Positions 24,848 to 32,862 of a stretch of DNA of 64,000 nt are shown here, one piece after another. The notes beneath the pieces were generated by a model, which was not told the DNA's origin, did no database searches, and saw only the letters and a list, made by a program, of their open reading frames with translations. Within the stretch, counting starts at the first letter, position 1; each line of letters opens with the position of its first letter. The position numbers were made by a program, and so were the translations under genes. The DNA is from Nitrospira moscoviensis (lineage in GTDB: Bacteria; Nitrospirota; Nitrospiria; Nitrospirales; Nitrospiraceae). The stretch covers positions 992,001-1,056,000 of the forward strand of contig NZ_CP011801.1 in NCBI RefSeq assembly GCF_001273775.1, in the 5' to 3' direction.

Positions 24848-24931
24848 ATGGGCGCTACAAAACAAGCAAACTTCACGTTGCCTGAAGATCTGCCTGTGCC
24901 GAAAGGTGTTCAGTCCCGGCTGTTCTCCTGA
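24848..24931 (+). pseudogene. truncated antitoxin-like remnant
   Basis: A 27-codon frame begins MGATKQANFTLPEDL, strongly resembling the start of ribbon-helix-helix-type antitoxins. It continues PVPKGVQSRLFS and stops. In intact relatives a longer spacer and about 40 more residues follow the 'PKGxQSR' block, so the middle and the C-terminus appear deleted. It has a plausible promoter and a GGCGGGGG ribosome-binding stretch. The end overlaps the convergent MutS-like gene by 22 bases, so the deletion reached up to that gene. Identification rests on a short match. Confidence 0.45.
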
Positions 24932-26748
24932 ACCGGCAGCCCCTCCAGTTCCATGATCCGCAGCGCATTCGTCGTCGGGCACGGACCTGAGCGCAATTTG
25001 TAGTCGAACTGCAGCGCGCCTGCCGAGACCGTTTCTTGAAAGTGGGCGTTGGTCAGCCCCGGCACGACCTTCTCCAGGTCGGCCAATTCCAAATCGTGCG
25101 TGCTCACCAGGCCGAACCCGTTGCCTTTCGACAGCTCGGCGATGTAGGCCCGGCTCCCGATGAGCCGTTCGCGGTTGTTGGTGCCCTTGAAAATTTCGTC
25201 GATCAGGAAGAGCACCGGCGGCGTCTGCCGCTCACGGGTGGCGTCGAGAATCGTTTTAAGCCGTTTCACCTCGGCGTAGAAAAACGACAGCCCGGCATCC
25301 AGCGAATCGTCGATCCGGATGCAGCAGGCCAACCGGCTCCACGTCCACTCAAGTCGATCCGCGCAGACCGGCGCGCCGGCTTGCGCGAGGCAGACGTTCA
25401 CGCCGACCGTGCGCAGGAAAGTGCTCTTGCCCGACATGTTCGACCCCGTGACGAGCGTGATGGCCCCGGCGCCGTTGAGCGCGTAATCGTTGGTCACGCG
25501 CGACTGCTCGGGAATGAGCGGGTGTCCCAGTCGAGCAGCCCGCAACGCCGCTGTTGTGCCGTTGTGTTCGCTCGCCGCTGAGAGCGGCGCCGGCCACACA
25601 TAGGCCGGATGAAGATAGGCGAAGGTAGCCAGGGCCGACGCGGCTTCCACTTCAGCCAGACAATCCAGCCACCGGGGAAGCTGGTGGCGGATCTCTTGCT
25701 GGACCTGTTGAAGCCGCTTGGTGAACCACAGATCCCAAGGGACGAGCGCATTGACGGCCAAGTGGACCAGGGGATGAGCCTTGATACTGATCGCGGACAG
25801 CGTCCGTGCGGCTCGCTTCAAATGCCGTGAGGGGCTGGCCCCCCCCATCAGCGCAGCGCAGGCCGACGCCAGACAAGAGCCGCGCCGTGTCGCCTGGCGC
25901 TCGAGATGGTTCAGAACGGTGCCCAGTCGCTCCGTTTCATGATGGAGGCCCACCGCATGTTCGAGCAGCTCTTCTCCCTGATCCGTCATGAAATAGATCA
26001 AGGCATAGGCGGCGAACGAGAACATCCAATAGCCGGGGAGCCAATCGAGCAGCGCGGCCAGGGCGAGGCTGATCGTCGTCAGCGCCAGCAGACTTTGGAT
26101 GATCAGGACGGTGGTCAGGCTTGGCCAGCCGATCGGATGCTCCAGCACGGCGGCGAGGCGCCGGCCGTTGATTTCCTGCTCTCCGGTGAGCCGCGCTTCG
26201 AGCGCCAAGCGGTCGCGGAACAGCGGGCGGGGCGCCAGTTCCTTCACAAGATTTTGCCGGCTCTGCCACTGTGCGGGCGCGGGCGGCTGGGTGAGCAACC
26301 ACGCATGCAGCCGTTCACGGCCACGATCCGAGACCGTGGTGTCGATCAGCCGGGTAAGGGAATGGGCGCCGAAGAGGTCGAGATCCGCCGCATACGGATG
26401 AGCCGCCGGGCCCTCGCCGGGCCGTGGCGGAATGGCGGCCCAATCCAGCGCCATGCGCGCGCGATGCACCAGCTTGATGTGCTTCCAGAGCCGCAGCCGG
26501 TGAATCCGGCTTTCCACCCTGTTATGATACGCCGCGATTCCGATAAACACGCCGACGAAGGCGGTGAGCGCCAGGTTGCCGCCGTGGTACCAACCGGCTT
26601 TGTAGAGGGCGACGGTGCTGACGGCGCCGATGAGAAAGACGGCCAGCCGCCATCGGGTGAGCGTGGAACTGGCCTTGGTGCCCTCCGCGATCCGGCGGTC
26701 GAGACGCCGGACGATCGTTTCTAATTGTGCCGTTCGGGAACGTGCCAT
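24910..26748 (-). CDS. membrane-anchored MutS-family ATPase
   Basis: A 612-residue MutS-related protein. The C-terminal ATPase has the Walker A block TGSNMSGKST, the N-2/DSLD region RIDDSLDAGLSFF, Walker B LFLIDEIFKGTN and the signature STHDLEL. Unlike MutS1 or MutS2 it lacks the mismatch-recognition domain. It carries two hydrophobic pairs: near residues 25-70 and near 235-285 (LTTVLIIQSLLALT, GYWMFSFAAYALIYF). It is therefore probably an inner-membrane protein. A role in mismatch repair is doubtful. The start MARSRTAQL was chosen because the frame upstream is antisense to prmA. It is divergent from prmA with a 48-bp gap. Confidence 0.85.
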   Translation of the reverse strand: MARSRTAQLETIVRRLDRRIAEGTKASSTLTRWRLAVFLIGAVSTVALYKAGWYHGGNLALTAFVGVFIGIAAYHNRVESRIHRLRLWKHIKLVHRARMALDWAAIPPRPGEGPAAHPYAADLDLFGAHSLTRLIDTTVSDRGRERLHAWLLTQPPAPAQWQSRQNLVKELAPRPLFRDRLALEARLTGEQEINGRRLAAVLEHPIGWPSLTTVLIIQSLLALTTISLALAALLDWLPGYWMFSFAAYALIYFMTDQGEELLEHAVGLHHETERLGTVLNHLERQATRRGSCLASACAALMGGASPSRHLKRAARTLSAISIKAHPLVHLAVNALVPWDLWFTKRLQQVQQEIRHQLPRWLDCLAEVEAASALATFAYLHPAYVWPAPLSAASEHNGTTAALRAARLGHPLIPEQSRVTNDYALNGAGAITLVTGSNMSGKSTFLRTVGVNVCLAQAGAPVCADRLEWTWSRLACCIRIDDSLDAGLSFFYAEVKRLKTILDATRERQTPPVLFLIDEIFKGTNNRERLIGSRAYIAELSKGNGFGLVSTHDLELADLEKVVPGLTNAHFQETVSAGALQFDYKLRSGPCPTTNALRIMELEGLPVQENSRD

Positions 26749-26796
26749 GAAAGCGACCTTACTGATATGTCGTGCACCCGTCAACTTCGAGAGACC

Positions 26797-27666
26797 ATGA
26801 CACCGCACGGGTGGGTCGACGTATCGATCAAGACGGAAGTCGATGCGGGTGAGTTGTTGAACTTGCTGGACGATCCTACCGTTCAAGGAGCGTGGGAAGA
26901 GGCCGGCTTGGTCCACCTCTATTGGCCGAGCGACGCGTGGTCTCCGGAGTGCTCGGTCAGGCTGAGAGAGATCCTCCATCGGTTGGATGTGGCGGAACCG
27001 GCCATTGTCGTCCAGCCCATGGCTGGACAGGATTGGAACGAACAATGGGCTCGTTCCGTGAAGCCGCTTCGCATCGGACGCTTGGTCATCCGCCCCAGCT
27101 GGGAGCCGGTTCAGCTTGCGCCCCATGAAATTGAACTGGTGCTCGATCCCAAGCAAGCCTTCGGGACGGGGCATCATGCCACCACGCGCATGCTGCTGGA
27201 ATGGCTGCAAGACGGCATCCGCGGTGGTGAAACGGTGCTCGACGTGGGCGCCGGCAGCGCCATTCTGGCGATGGCGGCGGTCAAGCTCGGCGCGGCGTCC
27301 GCCGTCGGCGTGGAGTGCGATTCGGTCGCCGTCGACTGCGCCCGAGAATATGTGGCGCTGAACGGGCTGAACGATCGCATCGAGCTGGTCTGCGGGACAT
27401 TGGATGGGGCGGCTCGCACGCTGAACGTGCATATCGTGCTGGCGAATCTCGACCGACAAACGCTCCTGCTGCTGGCCGACGACTTGGCCGGATATGCCTC
27501 GGCCGGAGCGCGGCTGATGGTCTCCGGCGTCCTCCTCGACCAGCAGGCTGACATCATCGGCCGGTTTACCGATCTGGGATTGGCCTGCTCCCGGCGCCGG
27601 GAATGCGAGGAGTGGGCCGCGCTGGAGTTCATCGTTCCGGAATCTTGTGACGGGGCAGAGGCATGA
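26797..27666 (+). CDS. prmA: ribosomal protein L11 methyltransferase
   Basis: A 289-residue S-adenosylmethionine enzyme expected to methylate ribosomal protein L11. The N-terminal substrate-recognition domain is followed by DPKQAFGTGHHATT (the PrmA hallmark loop), motif I VLDVGAGSAILAMAA, the acidic VECDSVAVD, and LANLDRQTLL, which takes the place of the usual LANI.. motif IV. The start MTPHGWVDVS matches the family; an ATG 30 bases upstream is possible. It overlaps the MOSC gene by the four bases ATGA, so the two are translationally coupled. Confidence 0.9.
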   Translation: MTPHGWVDVSIKTEVDAGELLNLLDDPTVQGAWEEAGLVHLYWPSDAWSPECSVRLREILHRLDVAEPAIVVQPMAGQDWNEQWARSVKPLRIGRLVIRPSWEPVQLAPHEIELVLDPKQAFGTGHHATTRMLLEWLQDGIRGGETVLDVGAGSAILAMAAVKLGAASAVGVECDSVAVDCAREYVALNGLNDRIELVCGTLDGAARTLNVHIVLANLDRQTLLLLADDLAGYASAGARLMVSGVLLDQQADIIGRFTDLGLACSRRRECEEWAALEFIVPESCDGAEA

Positions 27667-28148
27667 TCCATCATCGGCCGCCCTATCCGCATGTGCATCA
27701 AATCAACATATCCGACGGAGGCGTCCCGAAGTTTCCGGTGCTGGAAGCGAAGATCACGCAGCACGGACTGGACGGAGACCGGCAGCGGAACCTGAAAGTG
27801 CACGGCGGCCTCGAGCGTGCCGTCTGTTTGTTTTCGCTCGAGTTGATCGAACACCTTCAAGACGAAGGCCATTCCATCGATGCCGGCTCGTCCGGGGAGA
27901 ATCTGACCTTGGCGGGATTGGACTGGGGGCTGATGCGGCCCGGTGTCCGGTTGACCGTCGGCCCGGACATCGAGTTGGAGGTGACGAGCTACACGGCGCC
28001 GTGCAGTCATAACGCGCGCTGGTTTCGGGATGAGGACTATTCGCGGATCTCGCAGAAGAAGAATCCCGGTTGGAGCCGCGTCTACGCCAAAGTCCTGCGC
28101 GGCGGCCTCGTGCGGCCGGGAGATGAAGTCAGTATCGTGAAGGCTTAG
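27663..28148 (+). CDS. MOSC-domain protein
   Basis: A 161-residue MOSC (molybdenum cofactor sulfurase C-terminal) protein. It shows the family pattern INISDGGVPKFPV, GLDGDRQRN, HGGLERAVCLFS, GSSGENLTLAGLDW and the cysteine-containing YTAPCSHNARWF. MOSC proteins of this YiiM-like size handle molybdenum-cofactor-dependent reduction of hydroxylated compounds or sulfur transfer. The conserved Cys in TAPC is the likely cofactor or sulfur site. Coupled to prmA by overlap; the functional link is not obvious. Confidence 0.88.
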   Translation: MIHHRPPYPHVHQINISDGGVPKFPVLEAKITQHGLDGDRQRNLKVHGGLERAVCLFSLELIEHLQDEGHSIDAGSSGENLTLAGLDWGLMRPGVRLTVGPDIELEVTSYTAPCSHNARWFRDEDYSRISQKKNPGWSRVYAKVLRGGLVRPGDEVSIVKA

Positions 28149-28196
28149 GTTGAGGTTAAGGTTGAGCATCTTACTCAGCCTTATGAGGGTTGTCAG
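28149..28196. repeat. short-period degenerate repeat spacer
   Basis: Directly after the MOSC stop the spacer reads as repeated words of the type GGTTGA/GGTTAA (TTAGGTTGAGGTTAAGGTTGAG), followed by a partly inverted ACTCAGCCTTATGAG. It resembles in style the longer inverted arrays at 39.7, 47.1, 47.4 and 58.7 kb. It contains no gene. Confidence 0.35.
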
Positions 28197-28856
28197 ATGA
28201 ATCGTGTTCTCGAACCTGAGCTGATGGACGACGAGGCCCAGGTCATCGCGTATGCGAAGGCGGACTTCGCCGAGGAGAACCAAGGCTTCGTCGATCGATT
28301 TCGTGATTGCTTTCCCGGCTTCTCCGAAGGCGCCATCTTCGATCTGGGCTGCGGGCCCGGCGACATCCCTATCCGGTTCGCCAGGGCGCTGCCGAAGTGC
28401 CGGGTCGTCGGCATCGATGCCTCGGCGCCCATGATTCGGTGGGCCGAGCAGGCCGTGTCGGCGGCCGGTTTCACCGATCGCATCACGGTTCGCTGCGAGC
28501 GCATCCAAGATGTGCCCGGCGCGAACCAAGCCGACGCCATCGTCTCCAACAGCCTGCTGCACCACCTGCCCAATCCGCTGCTGTTTTGGAATCGAATCAG
28601 GCAGCTCGTCAAGCCGGGCTCGCCCGTGCTGGTGATGGATCTGCTGCGGCCCGACTCTCCGGAGGCCGCACAGGCGATCGTCGACCGGTACGCGGCCAAT
28701 GAGCCGGAGATCCTCCGCCGCGACTTCTACAACTCTCTGCTCGCCGCCTTCACCGAAGACGAAGTGAGCGCCCAGCTGGCCCGTATGAACTTGACGCGCC
28801 TGCTGATCGACGTCATCGACGATCGGCATTGGGTGGTCGGCGGCATGGTCCATTAG
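28197..28856 (+). CDS. class I SAM-dependent methyltransferase
   Basis: A 219-residue methyltransferase. Motif I is IFDLGCGPGDIPIRFA, motif II acidic VVGIDASAPMIRWA, then AIVSNSLLHHLPNP (motif IV region) and VLVMDLLRPDSPE (motif VI). The pattern resembles UbiE/ubiquinone-type or other small-molecule methyltransferases. There is no signal peptide. The substrate is not evident. The stop is immediately followed by the palindromic repeat at 28857. Confidence 0.85.
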   Translation: MNRVLEPELMDDEAQVIAYAKADFAEENQGFVDRFRDCFPGFSEGAIFDLGCGPGDIPIRFARALPKCRVVGIDASAPMIRWAEQAVSAAGFTDRITVRCERIQDVPGANQADAIVSNSLLHHLPNPLLFWNRIRQLVKPGSPVLVMDLLRPDSPEAAQAIVDRYAANEPEILRRDFYNSLLAAFTEDEVSAQLARMNLTRLLIDVIDDRHWVVGGMVH

Positions 28857-28982
28857 TCAGGATGGTGAAAACGGTCCCCAACGTCGTTCTCAGTCGTGTG
28901 AACCCCTCAACGTACCGCAAGGGTACGCCTCGGGGTCCCAACTCCCTGCGGCCTCGTTGGATGACCGTTTTGACCATCCTGA
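28857..28982. repeat. 126-bp palindromic repeat element with 20-bp inverted ends
   Basis: The left end TCAGGATGGTGAAAACGGTC (28857-28876) is inverted with one mismatch at 28963-28982. The arms extend further inward through CCAACG/CGTTGG. Inside lies a second nested hairpin: ACCCC...CGTACC-GCAAG-GGTACG...GGGGT. The element starts one base after the methyltransferase stop and its right end encodes the N-terminus of the next protein. Size, terminal inverted repeats and internal structure fit a MITE or REP-like mobile repeat. No clear target-site duplication is seen, and no second copy is noticed in this window. Confidence 0.6.
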
Positions 28983-29761
28983 TCACAGTCAATACGGCAA
29001 TCTGTATTTCGTCTACCTTTGGCCAACTCGACCGGCTCAGAAAGTACAAGACGTTGGAACCAGCGAGTGTTGCTGACGCGCCGATGATCGAGATTCCGGC
29101 CGGCGAGTTCACGATGGGCTTCGACGGCACGCAGGCGTTGGAGGATGAGCGGCCGGCGCATCGGGTGTGGCTGGATGCCTATTCGATGGATCAATACGAA
29201 GTGACGACGGCGCACTATGCGGCATTCCTTGCGTCGGAGAAGCGGAGTCCGCCGTGGCAATGGGAGCAAGTGGAGTTGTCCAAGCATGGCGAACGGCCGG
29301 TGATCGGGGTGGACTGGCCCGACGCCGAGGCCTATTGCCGCTGGAAAGGCAAGCGGCTGCCGACGGAGGCGGAATGGGAAAAGGCGGCGCGCGGGACCGA
29401 CGGGCGGTTGTATCCATGGGGGAATCAAACCCCGACAGACAAGCACGCCAACTTCGCATTAGGCGCGCGGTTCAGCTATAGCCAGGTGCTGATGCCGGTG
29501 CAGTCGTATGATTCCGGAAAGAGTCCGTATGGGCTCTATCACATGGCGGGCAATGTCTGGGAATGGACGGCCGACTGGTATGGGGCCAATTATTACGAAC
29601 GCAGTCCGGAGAAAAATCCCTCCGGCCCGGAGCAGGGCCAATTCAAAGTCCTCCGCGGCGGGTCCTGGTCGGATCTGCCCAAGTATCTCCTCACCTACGG
29701 ACGTTTCAAGCTGCCGCCGGAGACACGCAATAGCTATACGGGATTTCGCTGCGCGAGATAG
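28961..29761 (+). CDS. SUMF1/FGE-fold protein (formylglycine-generating-enzyme-like)
   Basis: A 266-residue protein with an N-terminal membrane anchor (MTVLTILITVNTAICI). A sulfatase-modifying-factor fold follows: MIEIPAGEFTMG, DERPAHRVWLDAY, YEVTTAHYAAFL, GKRLPTEAEWEKAARG, GNVWEWTADWY, VLRGGSW and the closing GFRCAR. It keeps the fold landmarks but I see no paired active-site cysteines of true formylglycine-generating enzymes (Cys only in YCRWKG and FRCAR), so a structural, ligand-binding or other role is likely. The start lies inside the palindromic repeat; an ATG at 28862 gives a longer N-terminus made entirely of repeat. The native start may have been replaced. Confidence 0.8.
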   Translation: MTVLTILITVNTAICISSTFGQLDRLRKYKTLEPASVADAPMIEIPAGEFTMGFDGTQALEDERPAHRVWLDAYSMDQYEVTTAHYAAFLASEKRSPPWQWEQVELSKHGERPVIGVDWPDAEAYCRWKGKRLPTEAEWEKAARGTDGRLYPWGNQTPTDKHANFALGARFSYSQVLMPVQSYDSGKSPYGLYHMAGNVWEWTADWYGANYYERSPEKNPSGPEQGQFKVLRGGSWSDLPKYLLTYGRFKLPPETRNSYTGFRCAR

Positions 29762-29833
29762 AGCGGTGAGGGGCGAGGGAAGAGGAAGGGCTTGATCAGA
29801 AGACGCTCTTAGAAACTTCGGCGGACGGGCCCG

Positions 29834-30598
29834 TCATGAGAGATGCACGGTGAGCCAATCGGCGATCAGATTCGTCATGCGGCTGAAGTCCGGGCCTTTC
29901 GTAAATTGATGATCGGCGCCGGGAATCATCTCCAGTCGTTTGTCTACGCGCAGCGCCTCGAACAGACGACGGCTTTGATGTAGCGGGACATGCTCGTCGG
30001 CGTCGCCCTGCACGATGAGCGTCGGCGCGGTGATCGATCGCGCCGGCTCATACGCGACCTGCCTCAGGCTGTCTTCATAAAATGCGTAGCGCAGCCGGAT
30101 GCGGCCGGCCCCGCCCATGATGTTCGGGATCGTGTCCGTGGCTTTCCAGCGGGCCATCTCCTCCTCCCCGAATTCCAATCGTAATTCCTCGGCAAAATCG
30201 ACGACGGGGCATTTCAGGGCCAGGCAGGCGAGATCCGTTCGTCCGGCGGCGGTGAGGAGCGACACGAGTCCCCCGAAACTGGAACCCATCAAGCCGACGC
30301 GGCGGTAGCCCTTCCCGTGTAGCAGCTTGATCGCGGCGTTCGCCTGCCCGACCGCCAGCGTGTTCGTAATGGCTTCGAACGGGCCCTGGCTCTCGCCCTG
30401 GCCGAAAAAATCGAAGCGAAAGGTGGCGATCCCGCGCCCTGTCAGGATGCGGGTGAGGGTCTTGTTGGTCGTGCTGTTCTTGCTGGAGAGAAAGCCGTGA
30501 CACAAAACGGCGACGCGATCCGTGTCGTTGTCCGGCGTTGCGAGGAGCGCGGAAACGTGATGGCCCTCGGGGTCCTTGAACACCAGCGGCTCGTCCAC
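29834..30598 (-). CDS. alpha/beta hydrolase
   Basis: A 254-residue alpha/beta-hydrolase. The nucleophile elbow is GSSFGG with the catalytic Ser. The acid is Asp in QGDADEHVP and the base is His in GADHQFTKG. The oxyanion region is LCHGFLSSKNS near residue 33. The family (BAAT/dienelactone-like) includes esterases and acyl-transfer enzymes. No signal peptide is seen, so it should act in the cytoplasm. Its neighbours give no substrate clue. Confidence 0.85.
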   Translation of the reverse strand: MDEPLVFKDPEGHHVSALLATPDNDTDRVAVLCHGFLSSKNSTTNKTLTRILTGRGIATFRFDFFGQGESQGPFEAITNTLAVGQANAAIKLLHGKGYRRVGLMGSSFGGLVSLLTAAGRTDLACLALKCPVVDFAEELRLEFGEEEMARWKATDTIPNIMGGAGRIRLRYAFYEDSLRQVAYEPARSITAPTLIVQGDADEHVPLHQSRRLFEALRVDKRLEMIPGADHQFTKGPDFSRMTNLIADWLTVHLS

Positions 30599-30663
30599 GG
30601 CCGGATTGTAACAGAGCCAGACGGAGAGGTGAAAAGTGAACTTCGAACCTCGAACCGGACCCG

Positions 30664-31446
30664 TTACACTTTATTGGCTCGGATGCGGAAGTCGACGTTG
30701 TCGCGCAGCCAGCGCCAGAATTTCTCCTGCTCCTGGAGATCGATCCCGGGCTGCAGCTGAGCTCTCCAGCTTTTCATCACGTCCGCGTCGACGGTCCAGA
30801 GCCGCACCCGATGCCGCGGCACGTGGGCGCGCCACTGTTCGCCGACCTTGGGACTGACGTAGGCCAGCCGTAGCGTCACGTTGCGCGAGAGGTATTCCAG
30901 CGGTTTCAGGTCGATCTTCTCGTAGAGCTCCTGCGCGCCGGCTTTGGCGCCGCTGACCGACGAATCGGGTACGCCGTCCGTGATGAGCACGACGTTGACC
31001 GGCGCCAGGACGAGATTGCGCTCTTTGGTGATGCGCGCGACTTCATGAAAGAACGGATTGAAGTCCGTCACGACGTCGGTGGGAGGAAACCACTTTTTCA
31101 GGTCCGCTTCGATGGCGGCGGCCTCCTTGCCCTCGAATTCATGAATCGGATGGAAGCTCTTCGGCTCATGCAGGTTCTTGCCGCCGACCCCCGCGACGAA
31201 CAGGGCCTGCGGCTTCTCCAGCCCGCCCAGCTCGTTGATGTGCCCGTAGATGTAATGGGCCAGGAACGAGAGTGCGTTGTCGTAATGCCCGGAGCCGCGG
31301 AAGGAGCCGCTCGCGTCCACGCCGATGAACAAGGTGGTTTTCGGTTTGCGCGGCTCGGCGGTGTCCCCGGCGCATCCGGCGAAGGAGCCAACGAGAATGG
31401 CCGCCGCCAGGGCGCAGGCCATGATGGCGGCCGGGCTGCGGTTCAT
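30664..31446 (-). CDS. von Willebrand factor A-type lipoprotein
   Basis: A 260-residue exported protein: MNRSPAAIMACALAA signal, lipobox VGSFAGC, then a VWA-like domain. The metal-ion-dependent adhesion site begins IGVDASGSF (the DxSGS form), with Thr/Asp contacts probably in DVVTDFNPF and VVLITDGVPDSS. The N-terminal Cys would be lipidated and the domain held in the periplasm or at the outer membrane. Its start overlaps the stop of the upstream polytopic membrane gene by four bases, so the two are coupled and likely work together. Confidence 0.85.
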   Translation of the reverse strand: MNRSPAAIMACALAAAILVGSFAGCAGDTAEPRKPKTTLFIGVDASGSFRGSGHYDNALSFLAHYIYGHINELGGLEKPQALFVAGVGGKNLHEPKSFHPIHEFEGKEAAAIEADLKKWFPPTDVVTDFNPFFHEVARITKERNLVLAPVNVVLITDGVPDSSVSGAKAGAQELYEKIDLKPLEYLSRNVTLRLAYVSPKVGEQWRAHVPRHRVRLWTVDADVMKSWRAQLQPGIDLQEQEKFWRWLRDNVDFRIRANKV

Positions 31447-32681
31447 GACGGCACCTTCTTGGTTTCCCACCGGACGGCCGGCAGGAGCTCGCGCGCTTCG
31501 ACGACTTCTTGCAGGCTCTTGAACGGAATCGAAAAGACCGGCTTTCCCGTGACGAGGATCATGGCGAAGTTCAACAGCGCCGCCGCCACGTGCAGGACGG
31601 GCAGCATCAGATACTCCATCAATTCGTACGCCTTGTCGTGCAGCCAGCCGACTTCCCGCTTGAAATCGTCGAGTGGCGCGCGCCACCACACCGGCGCGGG
31701 CGCCGGAAGCGGCTCAGTGCCTTCGGCCGCCGCCGTCTGGTACATCGGCCGCCGCGAAATGAACGAGAGCAGCGGGGGCGTGCCGTATTGTCCGAAGAGG
31801 AACCAGGTCATGCCGCGGACGCCGACCCAACCGAAGGTGGCGAGGGACAGCGTGAATCCGATCCCCAGCCGGAACTGCTCGCCCGTCTGCTGTGCGATCC
31901 ACGGCGTGATCGCATCTACGAGCTCGCGGTAGAGGAACATCACCTCGAAGATCATGACGAAGATTTCGACCAGCAGCATCTGCACGAGATAGCGGTACTC
32001 GTGGTTCTTCATGGCATCGGCCAACACTTGAATGCAGGCGAAGCTGCCCATGATCAGGAGGAACAGGAAAAAGTAGAGGATCGTGCCCGTCATGACGGAG
32101 GCGTCCGCTCCGGTGATGCCCGCCAGCACTTCCGTGACCGTCGGCATCAGAGTATAGGTGAAGATCGTGGCTTCGAGCAGGCACCAGAAGATCAGCAATA
32201 AGAAGGCGATCCAGGGCACGCCCGGCTGGAAGTAGCTCTGTGCTATCTGGCCCGTCATCTTGAAGGGCAGTATCACGAGCTGTTTCATTGCCTCGGCGCC
32301 GAGCTTCAGCGCCAAGCGGCCGAGCGTGAAGAGCCAGCCGGCGACGACCATGGCGAAGCGGGCGAGCCCGACCCAGTACATCCAAATCGCAAAGGCCGTA
32401 TCCCACCAGGCGAGGAGAATCATTTTCAGCAGCTCGATGCGGCCGGAACGGAACGGCAAAGTATACAGCGTCAAGTGGGTGCACCAGACGGCGCCGATCC
32501 ACAGCAGCACCGGAAACAGGAGCAGGAGGTAATAGAGGCCCGCGAGCCACCCGCCGGCCGACGACAACACGAAGCCGATGAGCGTGTGCTGCATATCGGG
32601 AATCCAAGACAGCGGCATCGTCAGGAAGTGGAAAAGGCTCCGCCAGGGATCGGGAACCATCTGGGAAAGCTGTTCGTTCAT
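31443..32681 (-). CDS. polytopic membrane protein coupled to VWA lipoprotein
   Basis: A 412-residue protein with roughly six to eight hydrophobic segments, for example FVLSSAGGWLAGLYYLLLLFPVLL, WIAFLLLIFWCLLEA and ILYFFLFLLIMGSFA. The N-terminus is short and cytoplasmic-looking. The start MNEQLSQMV was chosen over a longer basic frame; a GGGAGGGAC site is 4 bases upstream. I do not recognise the family. The four-base overlap with the VWA gene suggests a complex of a membrane partner and a periplasmic VWA subunit, as in other VWA gene pairs. Confidence 0.7.
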   Translation of the reverse strand: MNEQLSQMVPDPWRSLFHFLTMPLSWIPDMQHTLIGFVLSSAGGWLAGLYYLLLLFPVLLWIGAVWCTHLTLYTLPFRSGRIELLKMILLAWWDTAFAIWMYWVGLARFAMVVAGWLFTLGRLALKLGAEAMKQLVILPFKMTGQIAQSYFQPGVPWIAFLLLIFWCLLEATIFTYTLMPTVTEVLAGITGADASVMTGTILYFFLFLLIMGSFACIQVLADAMKNHEYRYLVQMLLVEIFVMIFEVMFLYRELVDAITPWIAQQTGEQFRLGIGFTLSLATFGWVGVRGMTWFLFGQYGTPPLLSFISRRPMYQTAAAEGTEPLPAPAPVWWRAPLDDFKREVGWLHDKAYELMEYLMLPVLHVAAALLNFAMILVTGKPVFSIPFKSLQEVVEARELLPAVRWETKKVPS

Positions 32682-32862
32682 GGACGTCCCTCCCGTCGAG
32701 ACCGAAATCGCGCCCCGGTGCATAAATAGCAAGAACCGCGCACATCGGCAGGAGCGACCGTTCCCTGAAATGACCACGACTTAGGGATTCTCGGTAGAAC
32801 CGGAAGTGTTCACAGAAGGAAGCAGAGAGGCGACAGGGCTGTACAGAACAGCGCGGACGGAC

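Noticed and set aside
27174-28853. 559-codon minus-strand frame across prmA, the MOSC gene and the methyltransferase
   Set aside because: It spans three genes with clear motifs on the plus strand and has no recognisable domain.
28961-29761. Active formylglycine-generating enzyme
   Set aside because: Fold motifs are present, but the paired catalytic cysteines are not seen and no sulfatase gene is near.
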